From UBA668 sp031366885 (GTDB lineage: Bacteria > Actinomycetota > Acidimicrobiia > Acidimicrobiales > Ilumatobacteraceae): a stretch of 19,566 nucleotides of DNA. The position numbers were made by a program, and so were the translations under genes. The notes below the pieces were generated by a model. It searched no databases. It saw only the letters and a program-made list of their open reading frames with translations, and was not told where the DNA came from. The stretch spans positions 1 through 19,566 of the forward strand of contig JANLPB010000049.1 in the NCBI GenBank assembly GCA_031366885.1, given 5' to 3'. Below, piece after piece: positions 7,228 to 14,795 of this stretch; the stretch's first letter is position 1, and each line of letters opens with the position of its first letter.

Positions 7228-8586
7228 ATGGAGCGGAGAATCTTCGGGCTCGAGAACGAGTACGGAGTGACGTGCACGTTGCGCGGCCAGCGTCGGCTGA
7301 GCCCCGACGAGGTGGCGCGCTACCTGTTTCGCAAAGTGGTCAGCTGGGGCCGTAGCAGCAACGTGTTCTTGCAGAACGGCGCCCGGCTCTACCTCGATGT
7401 TGGCTCGCACCCCGAGTACGCCACACCGGAGTGCGACAGCCTTTACGACCTCGTCGTGCACGACAAGGCGGGCGAACGGATTCTCGACGGGTTACTGCAG
7501 TCCGCCGAGCAGCGGCTTCGCGAGGAAGGCATCCGCGGCACCATCTACCTGTTCAAGAACAACACGGACTCCGCGGGCAACAGCTACGGCTGTCACGAGA
7601 ACTACCTCACCAGTCGCGCCGACGACATGGCGCACTACGCCGAGGTGCTCATCCCGTTCTTCGTCAGTCGGCAGATCTTCACCGGCGCCGGCAAGGTGTT
7701 GCAGACGGCTCGCGGCGCGACGTTCTCCATGGCTCAGCGCGCGGAGCACATCTGGGAGGGCGTGAGTAGCGCAACCACGCGGAGCCGCCCAATCATCAAC
7801 ACGCGCGACGAACCACATTCGGACGCTGAGAAGTACCGCCGCCTGCACGTCATCGTCGGTGACAGCAACATGAGCGAGTACACGACGTTCGTGAAGGTCG
7901 GTTCGGCAGCGTGCATGCTGCGCATGTTGGAAGACCCGACCGTTGTGCTTCGCGATATGACTCTGGAGAACCCGATCCGAGCGATCCGTGACATCAGCCA
8001 CGACATCACCTGTCGTCGCAAGGTGCGGCTGGCAAACGGGCGCGAGGTCAGTGCCCTCGACATTCAACGCGAGTACCTCGACCGGGCACTTCGCTACGCA
8101 GACACCAAAGGCTTCCCACCGATGGAGCAGAAGGCGTTGGAGATGTGGGAGCACTGCATCAGCACGATTGAGAACGATCCGCTGAAGCTGGATCGCGAGG
8201 TCGATTGGGTGATCAAGCACAACCTCATCGAGGCCTTCCGTGCACGCCACGATTTGCCGCTGGGCCATGCCAGAGTGCAATTGCTGGATCTGCAGTATCA
8301 CGACATCTCACGCGATCGCAGCCCGTTCTACAAGTTGCAGGACCGGGGCATGATCGAGCGAATGTGTCTGGACTCCGACATCGAAACGGCCATCGAGGTG
8401 CCACCGCAAACCACGCGGGCCCGTTTGCGGGGCGAGTTCATCAATCGGGCGAAGGAACGCAAGCGTGACTACACCGTGGACTGGGTGCATCTGAAGCTCA
8501 ACGACCAGGCCCAACGGACCGTGTTGTGTAAGGACCCGTTCAAGAGCCGCGACGAGCGTGTGGAGAAGCTGATCGCCTCGCTCTGA
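7228..8586 (+). CDS. pafA: PafA, Pup-protein ligase
   Basis: PafA uses ATP to join the C-terminal Glu of Pup to substrate lysines. With the ATG at 7228 the protein has 452 residues, the same length I recall for mycobacterial PafA. An in-frame GTG at 7210 would add six residues before the conserved MERRIFG and is unlikely. Glu9 (in FGLENEYG) and Asp57 (in NGARLYLDVGSHPEYATPE) fall at the expected active-site numbers. Further blocks are KNNTDSAGNSYGCHENYL, SQRAEHIWEGVSS-like AQRAEHIWEGVSS, NTRDEPHSDAEKYRRLHVIV, and near the C-terminus DWVHLKLNDQAQRTVLCKDPF. The usual Thr of GIETE is Asn11 here. No Shine-Dalgarno is visible. It is separated from the dop-pup-prcBA run by pxpABC and the membrane-protein gene; pafB and pafC, which follow pafA in mycobacteria, are not here. 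Confidence 0.97.
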   Translation: MERRIFGLENEYGVTCTLRGQRRLSPDEVARYLFRKVVSWGRSSNVFLQNGARLYLDVGSHPEYATPECDSLYDLVVHDKAGERILDGLLQSAEQRLREEGIRGTIYLFKNNTDSAGNSYGCHENYLTSRADDMAHYAEVLIPFFVSRQIFTGAGKVLQTARGATFSMAQRAEHIWEGVSSATTRSRPIINTRDEPHSDAEKYRRLHVIVGDSNMSEYTTFVKVGSAACMLRMLEDPTVVLRDMTLENPIRAIRDISHDITCRRKVRLANGREVSALDIQREYLDRALRYADTKGFPPMEQKALEMWEHCISTIENDPLKLDREVDWVIKHNLIEAFRARHDLPLGHARVQLLDLQYHDISRDRSPFYKLQDRGMIERMCLDSDIETAIEVPPQTTRARLRGEFINRAKERKRDYTVDWVHLKLNDQAQRTVLCKDPFKSRDERVEKLIASL

Positions 8587-8638
8587 ACGTCGTTCGCCTG
8601 CCGCTGCGTGACACCGAGTCACCGCTAGCGTGTGGCCG

Positions 8639-9310
8639 ATGTCTGACGAGCCGACCCGATCCACACAGATCGACGACCACAATCCGGACCTCTCACCACA
8701 CGACGCAGACGCCACAATTCAGGGCGCTGGCCACGACGAGATCGAGGGCGACCCCTCTCCAACACCGGCGCCTCTCAAGCGTAAACGGCACAATGCGTTG
8801 ACCGAGTGGATCATCGTCATCGCCGTTGCGGTGAGTGCAGCGTTGATGGTGCGGGCATTCGTGCTGCAGCAGTTCGCGGTGTCGGGTTATTCGATGATCA
8901 ACACGCTGCACGATGGCGATCGGGTACTGGTCAACAAGCTCAGCTATCGCCTGCACGACCCGCGTCGAGGCGACGTGGTCGTGTTGAAGACAATCGAAGG
9001 GGCCGGTGAGCGCGATCTCATCAAGCGTGTCGTCGCCTTGCCCGGCGAGACGGTCGAGTATCGCTCGTGCGTGCTCTACATCGACGGCCGCGAATTGGTC
9101 GAGCCATACCTTGATCCCGCAGTTGTGACGCCCACCAACTGTGGGTCGGCCTACCCGGTCAAGACGGTGCCAGATAATTCCGTGTTCGTCATGGGCGACA
9201 ACCGGCCGGGTTCGAAGGACAGTCGCGACCTTGGCTTCATCACCTACGGGAACCTGATCGGCCGCGCCTTCGTGGTCATTTGGCCCGCGGGCGATTGGCG
9301 CTGGCTGTAA
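8639..9310 (+). CDS. lepB: Type I signal peptidase
   Basis: This 223-residue membrane enzyme cleaves signal peptides from exported proteins at the outer face of the cytoplasmic membrane. Residues 1-50 are a polar, acidic and proline-rich cytoplasmic tail ending in the basic KRKRH. One membrane segment follows at about 55-75. SGYSM contains the catalytic Ser85, DLIKRVVALPGE contains the catalytic Lys129, and VMGDNRPGSKDSRDLG (184-199) is the conserved C-terminal box. Cys144 and Cys168 may form a disulfide in the extracellular domain. I chose the ATG at 8639 rather than the GTG at 8630; the sequence does not clearly separate them. It lies 52 bases after pafA and may be co-transcribed with it. 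It converges with the phosphodiesterase gene, 21 bases away. Confidence 0.93.
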   Translation: MSDEPTRSTQIDDHNPDLSPHDADATIQGAGHDEIEGDPSPTPAPLKRKRHNALTEWIIVIAVAVSAALMVRAFVLQQFAVSGYSMINTLHDGDRVLVNKLSYRLHDPRRGDVVVLKTIEGAGERDLIKRVVALPGETVEYRSCVLYIDGRELVEPYLDPAVVTPTNCGSAYPVKTVPDNSVFVMGDNRPGSKDSRDLGFITYGNLIGRAFVVIWPAGDWRWL

Positions 9311-9331
9311 CTCCCGTATCGGCGGTCAGCG

Positions 9332-10066
9332 TCAGCTGATTGGGTTCGGCGTGCCCAGTTGATTGCGGTACGCATCCATCATGCGGTCGGGGTAGTCGCA
9401 GTACACGCCGTCGAGGCCCATGCGCAGCGACCGCTCGAGAATGTGGGGCTCCTGCATGTCCCAGCCGAAAGCAACTCGGTTGAAGCGATGCAGCAGTACC
9501 ACTAACCCACCGCTCCAGTCGCGGTGGTGCATGTTCAGTGCGTCGATTCCGTTGGCAGCAAGGGTTGCGGCGCGGCGCTCGGCACCTTCCTTGATCTGCT
9601 GCATCCCGGTGCTGTCGACCAACCGTGCACCCTGATCGCGCAGCGGCAAGAGGGACTGCCATACGGGTGAACACAGCCACAACCGCTCGAGCATGGCTGG
9701 CGCAGCGTCGCGCACGACGTCGATCACTGCCTGGCCGCAAGCAGGGTCTTTCAAGTCGAGAGACAGGTGGTACGCCGACCCGCAGTGCTCCAGCAGGTCG
9801 GTCAGCGCCGGAATGTGCTCGGGCAGCTCGGCGCGTCGAGTGGCCGAAATCGGCTTGCCACGGCCAAGGGATCGCTTCACGACACCGTCGTGATCCAACA
9901 CCGGAATGCCGTCAGCGGTGATCCAGACGTCGCTCTCCAGGCCATTTGCACCCAGCTTGAGCCCGAGAGTGAACGCCTCCAGCGTGTTCTCTGGTGCGTA
10001 CCCCTTGGCGCCACGGTGGGCGAAGGCGATGGGCGTGTCGAGCAGCGAAGGGAGCCGTTGTTGCAC
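9332..10066 (-). CDS. Glycerophosphodiester phosphodiesterase family protein
   Basis: This 244-residue protein has the GDPD TIM-barrel signature. FAHRGAKGYAPENT holds His17, Arg18, Glu26 and Asn27, and LESDVWITADGIPVLDHDG holds Glu44, Asp46 and His59, matching the catalytic histidines and metal ligands of the family. SLDLKD (residues 102-107) takes the place of the usual ELK metal-ligand strand, with Asp104 for Glu. The end DGVYCDYPDRM matches the usual D.. TD.P motif. These enzymes split glycerophosphodiesters into glycerol-3-phosphate and an alcohol. No signal peptide is visible, so it is probably cytoplasmic and works in lipid turnover. The start is a GTG at 10066, 47 bases from the divergently transcribed tatB. 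The substrate cannot be told from the sequence. Confidence 0.88.
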   Translation of the reverse strand: MQQRLPSLLDTPIAFAHRGAKGYAPENTLEAFTLGLKLGANGLESDVWITADGIPVLDHDGVVKRSLGRGKPISATRRAELPEHIPALTDLLEHCGSAYHLSLDLKDPACGQAVIDVVRDAAPAMLERLWLCSPVWQSLLPLRDQGARLVDSTGMQQIKEGAERRAATLAANGIDALNMHHRDWSGGLVVLLHRFNRVAFGWDMQEPHILERSLRMGLDGVYCDYPDRMMDAYRNQLGTPNPIS

Positions 10067-10113
10067 GTTGTGATGATGCCACGACTGGCTTGCTTGCTCA
10101 TAGACTCGGCCAC

Positions 10114-10593
10114 GTGTTCAACGTCCAGGGCAGCGAAATGATCTTCCTGCTGCTCATCGCGCTCGTCGTGCTGGGGCCCGAGAAGCTGCCTGAAGCGGTG
10201 CGCAAGTTCACCAAGACGTACGCGGAGTTCAAGAAGACCATCGGCGGCTTTCAGAACGAGTTTCGCGACGCCATGGACGAACCGATGCGTGAGCTGCGCG
10301 AGACCGCCGACCTCGTTCGTGGCGCCGCGAAGTTCGACCTCGAGGGCGACGGCGATGCCTCCGCTATGGAGAAGCTGACGCCGCCCAACAACGAGGTCAC
10401 TCCTCAACCGACGCCCGCTGTGAAGCGCGAGGCGGGCCTGAACTTTGGCAGCGCCAACCCGCGTCGACAGGAGCGCGTCGCCCGCGCCGATCAACCACCC
10501 CCGGCTGACGATGCACCAGCCGTGGCCGAGCCAGCTGACGTCGAGCCGGCCGTCGATGCGGCGGCTGAGCCAACCGAGGACTCCACCGAATGA
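10114..10593 (+). CDS. tatB: Twin-arginine translocase subunit TatB (TatA/B family)
   Basis: I chose the GTG at 10114, which gives 159 residues beginning MFNVQGSEMIFLLLIALVVL. The open frame continues upstream to 9994, but that part would overlap the divergent phosphodiesterase gene and has no family similarity. Glu8 at the head of the single membrane helix (residues 9-20) is the TatB-type polar residue. LGPEKLPE (20-27) is the hinge shared by TatA and TatB, and an amphipathic helix follows to about residue 70. The remaining 90 residues are proline-rich and acidic, without hydrophobic segments. The protein would work with TatC in the membrane to bind folded twin-arginine substrates. The overlap with tatC (ATGA at 10590-10593) supports the role. 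TatA rather than TatB is possible. Confidence 0.87.
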   Translation: MFNVQGSEMIFLLLIALVVLGPEKLPEAVRKFTKTYAEFKKTIGGFQNEFRDAMDEPMRELRETADLVRGAAKFDLEGDGDASAMEKLTPPNNEVTPQPTPAVKREAGLNFGSANPRRQERVARADQPPPADDAPAVAEPADVEPAVDAAAEPTEDSTE

Positions 10594-11396
10594 AAGTCCC
10601 CTTTCGGGGCAACGTAGATCAGCCGAAGATCTCGACGCCCGACGACCGCATGTCGCTGACTCAGCACCTGGCCGAGCTGCGCACCCGCATCATCCGTTCA
10701 GTGCTCGCAATCGTTCTTGGCATCATCATCATCCTTGCCTTCTACAACCAGGTGCTGACCTTCCTACGCAAGCCGTACACAGATCTGTGCAAGACGCACA
10801 CGACGTGGGAGGGGTGCGGTGAGCTCCAATTCCTCAGCCCCTTGGAGGGCTTGTCCACGAGGCTCTCCATCGCCACCTACGGCGGCATCATCATCGCCCT
10901 ACCGGTGCTGATGTGGCAGCTGTGGCGCTTCATCGTGCCGGCGCTGCATGCCAAGGAGAAGAAGTACGCAATCCCGTTCGTGCTCTCGTCGGTGTTTCTG
11001 TTTCTGCTCGGTGGTCTCATTGCCTACTGGACGCTCGGCCCGGCGCTCGAGTTCCTCATCTCGTGGGCCGGCGACGACGTGCAGGCCAACTTCCAGGTCA
11101 GCAAGTACATCAGCCTCGTGGGGCTGATGGTCGCTGCGTTCGGCATCGCGTTCGAGTTTCCGGTGCTGCTCGTTTTCCTGCAACTTGTCGGAGTCGTGAC
11201 GCCGCAGCAGCTGGCCAAGCAGTGGCGCTACGCGATCGTGATCATCTTCGTGATTGCGGCCGTCATCACCCCCAGCGGTGATCCGTACTCGATGATGGCG
11301 TTGGCCGGTCCGATGACCATTTTCTATTTGATTTCGATTCTGATCGGCCTCTTCGCGCAGAAACGAAAGCGCGCCCGCGAAGCGGCTGAAGCGTGA
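10590..11396 (+). CDS. tatC: Twin-arginine translocase subunit TatC
   Basis: TatC is the multispanning core of the Tat export system and recognises the twin-arginine signal. The 268-residue protein has six membrane segments near 35-52, 93-112, 126-147, 172-188, 191-203 plus 213-227, and 236-255. MSLTQHLAELRTRI (21-34) is the conserved cytoplasmic N-terminus. FLSPLEG (81-87) and FGIAFEFPVLL, with Glu189 in the position of the functional Glu of TatC, are typical. The first 20 residues are an extension before MSLTQH, so translation from Met21 is an alternative; however, the ATG at 10590 overlaps the tatB stop and has GAGGA at 10576-10580. It ends in a basic tail. helY starts 12 bases downstream. 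Confidence 0.95.
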   Translation: MKVPFRGNVDQPKISTPDDRMSLTQHLAELRTRIIRSVLAIVLGIIIILAFYNQVLTFLRKPYTDLCKTHTTWEGCGELQFLSPLEGLSTRLSIATYGGIIIALPVLMWQLWRFIVPALHAKEKKYAIPFVLSSVFLFLLGGLIAYWTLGPALEFLISWAGDDVQANFQVSKYISLVGLMVAAFGIAFEFPVLLVFLQLVGVVTPQQLAKQWRYAIVIIFVIAAVITPSGDPYSMMALAGPMTIFYLISILIGLFAQKRKRAREAAEA

Positions 11397-11408
11397 GCCG
11401 ATAGCGCG

Positions 11409-14072
11409 GTGCGTACCGACCGGGCCGACCTCATCGCCCACTACGAGTTTCCGCTGGACATGTTTCAGCTGCGGGCGCTCGATGCCCTCGACGACGGCGA
11501 GTCGGTGCTGGTCGCTGCGCCGACCGGAAGCGGCAAGACCGTGGTGGCCGAGTACGCCATGGACGCTGCCGTAGCCGATGGCAAACGGGCCTTCTACACG
11601 GCGCCGGTCAAGGCACTCTCCAATCAGAAGTACCACGACCTGGTGGCCCGGTTGGGCCCCCAACAGGTGGGCCTTCTCACCGGCGACAACAACATCAACG
11701 GCGACGCACCGGTCGTCGTGATGACCACCGAGGTGCTGCGCAACATGATCTACGCGCGCAGCCCAGCTCTGCGAGATCTGGCCGTGGTCGTGCTGGACGA
11801 AGTCCATTTCCTGCAGGACACGTATCGAGGTCCGGTGTGGGAGGAGGTCATCATCCACCTCGCGGTGACCGTACGGCTGGTCTGCCTCTCGGCAACAGTC
11901 AGCAACGCCCACGAGTTGGCAGAGTGGATCACCACAGTTCGAGGGCCGACCAAGGCCATCGTCGAGGACCGTCGGCCGGTTCGGCTGGACAACCTCTACC
12001 TCATCGGCGACAGGACCCACGATCGGTTGCCGCTGCTTCCCGTGTTGATCAATGGTCGCCCCAATCATGAGGCGATGCGCGTGGACGCTGAGGCGGCGCG
12101 AAGCAATCGTGACCGCAAAGGAAGCAACAAGCAGCAGGCTCGTCGGCGCCTGTACACACCGTCGCGACTGGAAGTCGTAGAGGTGCTCGACCGCCACGGA
12201 ATGTTGCCGGCGATCTGCTTCATCTTCAGCCGCAACCAGTGCGACGAGGCCGCCCGCAGCGTGCTGGCGGCAGGGGTGCATCTCACCACTGGCGCCGAGC
12301 GCGATCGGGTCCGCGAGATCGTCGAGGCGCGGCTGGGAGGCATCGATCCCGTCGATCTGGCGGTGCTTGGCTACGGCCAGTTCCTCGCCCAGTTGGAGGC
12401 GGGCGTTGCCGCCCACCACGCGGGCATGGTGCCGCCGTTCAAGGAGGCCGTCGAGGCGTGCTTCGTCGAGGGGCTGGTGAAAGTGGTGTTCGCCACCGAG
12501 ACCCTTGCCGTCGGCATCAACATGCCGGCCAAGACGGTGGTCATCGAGAAGCTCAGCAAATTCACCGGCGACCACCACACCTTCCTCACGCCGGGGGAGT
12601 ACACCCAGCTCACTGGACGCGCAGGGCGCCGCGGGCTGGACGATTTGGGCAACGCCGTCGTCTTGTGGAGTCCCTTCGTGCCGTTCGAGCAGGTCGCAGC
12701 ACTGGCCAGCAGCCGAACCTTTCACCTCAACTCTGCGTTTCGCCCCACGTACAACATGGCCGCCAACCTGGTGCGCTCGTACACCAGCGAGCGGGCCCAC
12801 CACCTGCTCAACCTCTCGTTCGCGCAGTATCAGGCGGACCGCGACGTGGTGAAGATCGAGGCTCGCCTCGAGCGTCGCCAAGAGCACCTGGCAACGCTGC
12901 TCGAGAAGGCGCGCAGCCCGTTCGGTGATATCGACGAGTACCGCCGTGTGCAGAGCAGCACCGACATCGGCCCTCGACCGGGTGTCATCGTGCGCGACGA
13001 CCCCATCTCGCTGGCATTGATGAAGCTCCGCCCTGGCGACATCGTCTACATCGAGAAGGGGCGCTACTCGGGGCGCGCGGCGGTGCTTGCCAATGCTCAC
13101 CGCAAGGGCGGCGTGCGGTTGACCACAATCACCACTCGTCGCGATCTGCTGATGCTGACGGCACTCGACTTCGACGAACCGCCCAGCACCATCGGACGCA
13201 TCGAGCTCCCGGCCGACTTCGCGCCAAACCGCAACGATTTCCAGCGCAATGTCGCGGCGCTGCTGGAGCAGGCGCATGTGGCGCCGCACAAGCGCAGCCG
13301 CCGGGCCGCGGGCCCCGAGTACGAGGGACTTCACCCGGTGGAGGACGACCCCAACTTGGCCGACCGTTTGAAGGCTGCGAGCCAGGCCGATCGAGTGGCT
13401 CGGGAGATCGACGAATTGCGGGTTCGGGTACGGGGCCGCAGCTCGTCGATCGCACGCGACTTCGACCGGGTGTTGGGGGTGCTGGAGGAGTGGGGTTACG
13501 TCAAAGGATGGACGCTGACTCCTGCGGGCGAGACGCTGTCGCGGTTGTTTCACGAGAGCGACTTGCTGGTTGTGGAATGCCTACGCCAGGGCCTGCTCGA
13601 CGGCCTCGATGCTCCGACTCTCGCCGGGCTTGCGAGTGTGTTCGTGTACGAGCACCGCAGCCCCGAGCCGCCGCCTGCCCCCTGGTATCCGTCGCCGCTC
13701 GTGCGCGGCAAATGGCAGTCGATTGCTCGCATCAGTTACGACCTCCAAGACGCAGAAGAGTCGGCTGGTCTGGGAGTTCATCGTCCACCGGACCCCACGT
13801 TCATCGCGGTGGCGTACGCGTGGGCGGCGGGTGAAGGCTTCGCCGACGTCGTTGCCGCCGAGGAGATGTCGGGTGGAGATTTCGTGCGCACGATGAAGCA
13901 GCTCATCGATCTCCTGCGCCAGTTTGCGCTGGTTGCCCCGCTGAAGGAGACCCGTCGAGCAGCCGACGCCGCGGCCCAAGCGTTGTTCCGCGGGGTCGTC
14001 GCGTCGTCGAGTGCCGTCGAGGTCGAGCCCGAGCCCGAGCCCGAATCCGAGCGCCAGGCGGGCACCCGATGA
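11409..14072 (+). CDS. helY: HelY-type Ski2/Mtr4-like DExH-box RNA helicase
   Basis: The 887-residue protein is a superfamily 2 helicase of the Ski2/Mtr4 type, expected to unwind RNA using ATP. In order: a Q-like region FPLDMFQLRAL; motif I AAPTGSGKT (36-44, Lys43 binds ATP); motif Ia TAPVKALSNQK; TGD at 91-93; motif II DEVH (130-133); motif III SAT (161-163); AAHHAGM (334-340); ATETLAVGINMPAK (362-375); and motif VI QLTGRAGRRG (400-409). The C-terminal half matches the length of the family's helical DSHCT region, and the last residues are a Glu/Pro run. The GTG start at 11409 follows tatC by 12 bases; no better in-frame start precedes motif I. In mycobacteria helY also lies directly after tatC, so the neighbourhood supports the name. 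It overlaps the next gene by four bases. Confidence 0.93.
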   Translation: MRTDRADLIAHYEFPLDMFQLRALDALDDGESVLVAAPTGSGKTVVAEYAMDAAVADGKRAFYTAPVKALSNQKYHDLVARLGPQQVGLLTGDNNINGDAPVVVMTTEVLRNMIYARSPALRDLAVVVLDEVHFLQDTYRGPVWEEVIIHLAVTVRLVCLSATVSNAHELAEWITTVRGPTKAIVEDRRPVRLDNLYLIGDRTHDRLPLLPVLINGRPNHEAMRVDAEAARSNRDRKGSNKQQARRRLYTPSRLEVVEVLDRHGMLPAICFIFSRNQCDEAARSVLAAGVHLTTGAERDRVREIVEARLGGIDPVDLAVLGYGQFLAQLEAGVAAHHAGMVPPFKEAVEACFVEGLVKVVFATETLAVGINMPAKTVVIEKLSKFTGDHHTFLTPGEYTQLTGRAGRRGLDDLGNAVVLWSPFVPFEQVAALASSRTFHLNSAFRPTYNMAANLVRSYTSERAHHLLNLSFAQYQADRDVVKIEARLERRQEHLATLLEKARSPFGDIDEYRRVQSSTDIGPRPGVIVRDDPISLALMKLRPGDIVYIEKGRYSGRAAVLANAHRKGGVRLTTITTRRDLLMLTALDFDEPPSTIGRIELPADFAPNRNDFQRNVAALLEQAHVAPHKRSRRAAGPEYEGLHPVEDDPNLADRLKAASQADRVAREIDELRVRVRGRSSSIARDFDRVLGVLEEWGYVKGWTLTPAGETLSRLFHESDLLVVECLRQGLLDGLDAPTLAGLASVFVYEHRSPEPPPAPWYPSPLVRGKWQSIARISYDLQDAEESAGLGVHRPPDPTFIAVAYAWAAGEGFADVVAAEEMSGGDFVRTMKQLIDLLRQFALVAPLKETRRAADAAAQALFRGVVASSSAVEVEPEPEPESERQAGTR

Positions 14073-14680
14073 CGATTCGCCGTGGTGAACCGTGGGGCGA
14101 GCCTGTGCAGTCACCGAACTTCTTACGGGTGGCACCGACCGACAAAGACGCCCGCGAGTGGGTGGTCGCGCTTCGCGAAACAGGACGCGAAATGTTGCCG
14201 CTCGGCCTGGGTGGGGGAGACCTGGCCCGCACGCTCGGTGGCGGCACTCCGGGGCGCTTTCCGGGCACGGTGACGACCGCCCCAGTCGACATCGTGAGAG
14301 TGGAGGCCGACGGCCGCACCACGTGGGCCGTCGCGCATGTGGTGGCGCGACGCGGTTGGTGGAGCGGCGAAGTGTGGATGGCAATGAACGCCCAGTATTT
14401 GGGTGAGTACGACGTGGCACCCCGCTCGCACCCCAACGACGGAAAGGTGGACGTCGTGCACGTCGAGGCGGGCATGCCGCGGCGTGCCAGACGACAGGCG
14501 CGCGAGCGAGCCCGCACCGGCAGCCACCTCCCACATCCGCAACTTGTCGCGACCCAGTCGCAATCGGCAACAGCGACCTTCGAGCAGCCGTTAGTGATCT
14601 GGGTGGACGGAGTCCGTTGGGGCACGGCCAGCAACATCACCGTCACCTGTGAACCCGACGCCCTCGTCGTCTACGCCTGA
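14069..14680 (+). CDS. Diacylglycerol/lipid kinase-like protein lacking the GGDGT region
   Basis: The start codon overlaps the helY stop (ATGA at 14069-14072). Residues 43-57, LPLGLGGGDLARTLG, resemble the PLGTGNDLARxLG motif of diacylglycerol kinase-like lipid kinases (YegS/DgkB type). The C-terminal part, MNAQYLGEYDVAPRSHPNDG (105-124), then KVDVVHV and WVDGVRWG, resembles the beta-sandwich half of these enzymes (NGxxxGGG...AP.A..DDGxLDV...DGE). The first 42 residues contain no GGDGT nucleotide-binding loop, and in the motif that is present the Asn of GTGND is replaced by Gly. At 203 residues it is about two-thirds the usual length of some 300. It is therefore either a degenerate kinase fold with another role or a non-catalytic derivative. 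The frame is intact, so I do not call it a pseudogene. Family call is moderate. Confidence 0.6.
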   Translation: MTIRRGEPWGEPVQSPNFLRVAPTDKDAREWVVALRETGREMLPLGLGGGDLARTLGGGTPGRFPGTVTTAPVDIVRVEADGRTTWAVAHVVARRGWWSGEVWMAMNAQYLGEYDVAPRSHPNDGKVDVVHVEAGMPRRARRQARERARTGSHLPHPQLVATQSQSATATFEQPLVIWVDGVRWGTASNITVTCEPDALVVYA

Positions 14681-14684
14681 ACCG

Positions 14685-14704
14685 CTGGCTCCCCTTGAAG
14701 CCAG
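14685..14704 (+). terminator. Weak hairpin after the helY run
   Basis: CTGGCT at 14685-14690 pairs with AGCCAG at 14699-14704 across an 8-base loop, starting four bases after the stop of the lipid-kinase-like gene. There is no T-run, so intrinsic termination is doubtful. The rest of the gap to 14782 shows no clear promoter. Confidence 0.3.
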
Positions 14705-14782
14705 GGCCAGGGATGAGTAGCGTGACGGCGACAGAGGTTTGAGGTCGCTGACCGGTATCTGGAGACCTGAGACCCGAACGTC

Positions 14783-14788
14783 GAGGAG
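14783..14788 (+). promoter_or_regulatory. Strong ribosome-binding site that sets the lipoprotein start
   Basis: GAGGAG lies seven bases before the ATG at 14796. It decides for this start over the upstream TTG at 14739 in the same frame, which would add 19 residues ahead of the signal peptide. Confidence 0.8.
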
Positions 14789-14795
14789 ATCTCAA

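Noticed and set aside
9301..9334. Possible bidirectional terminator between lepB and the phosphodiesterase gene
   Set aside because: The 21-base convergent gap contains no convincing inverted repeat or T-run.
9994..10113. N-terminal extension of tatB
   Set aside because: It would overlap the start of the divergent phosphodiesterase gene, and TatB-type proteins start directly before the membrane helix, as from the GTG at 10114.
10899..13553. A minus-strand open frame of 884 codons
   Set aside because: It lies wholly antisense to tatC and helY, which have full motif sets. Its translation is His/Arg/Asp-rich without any domain, as expected for the opposite strand of GC-rich coding DNA.
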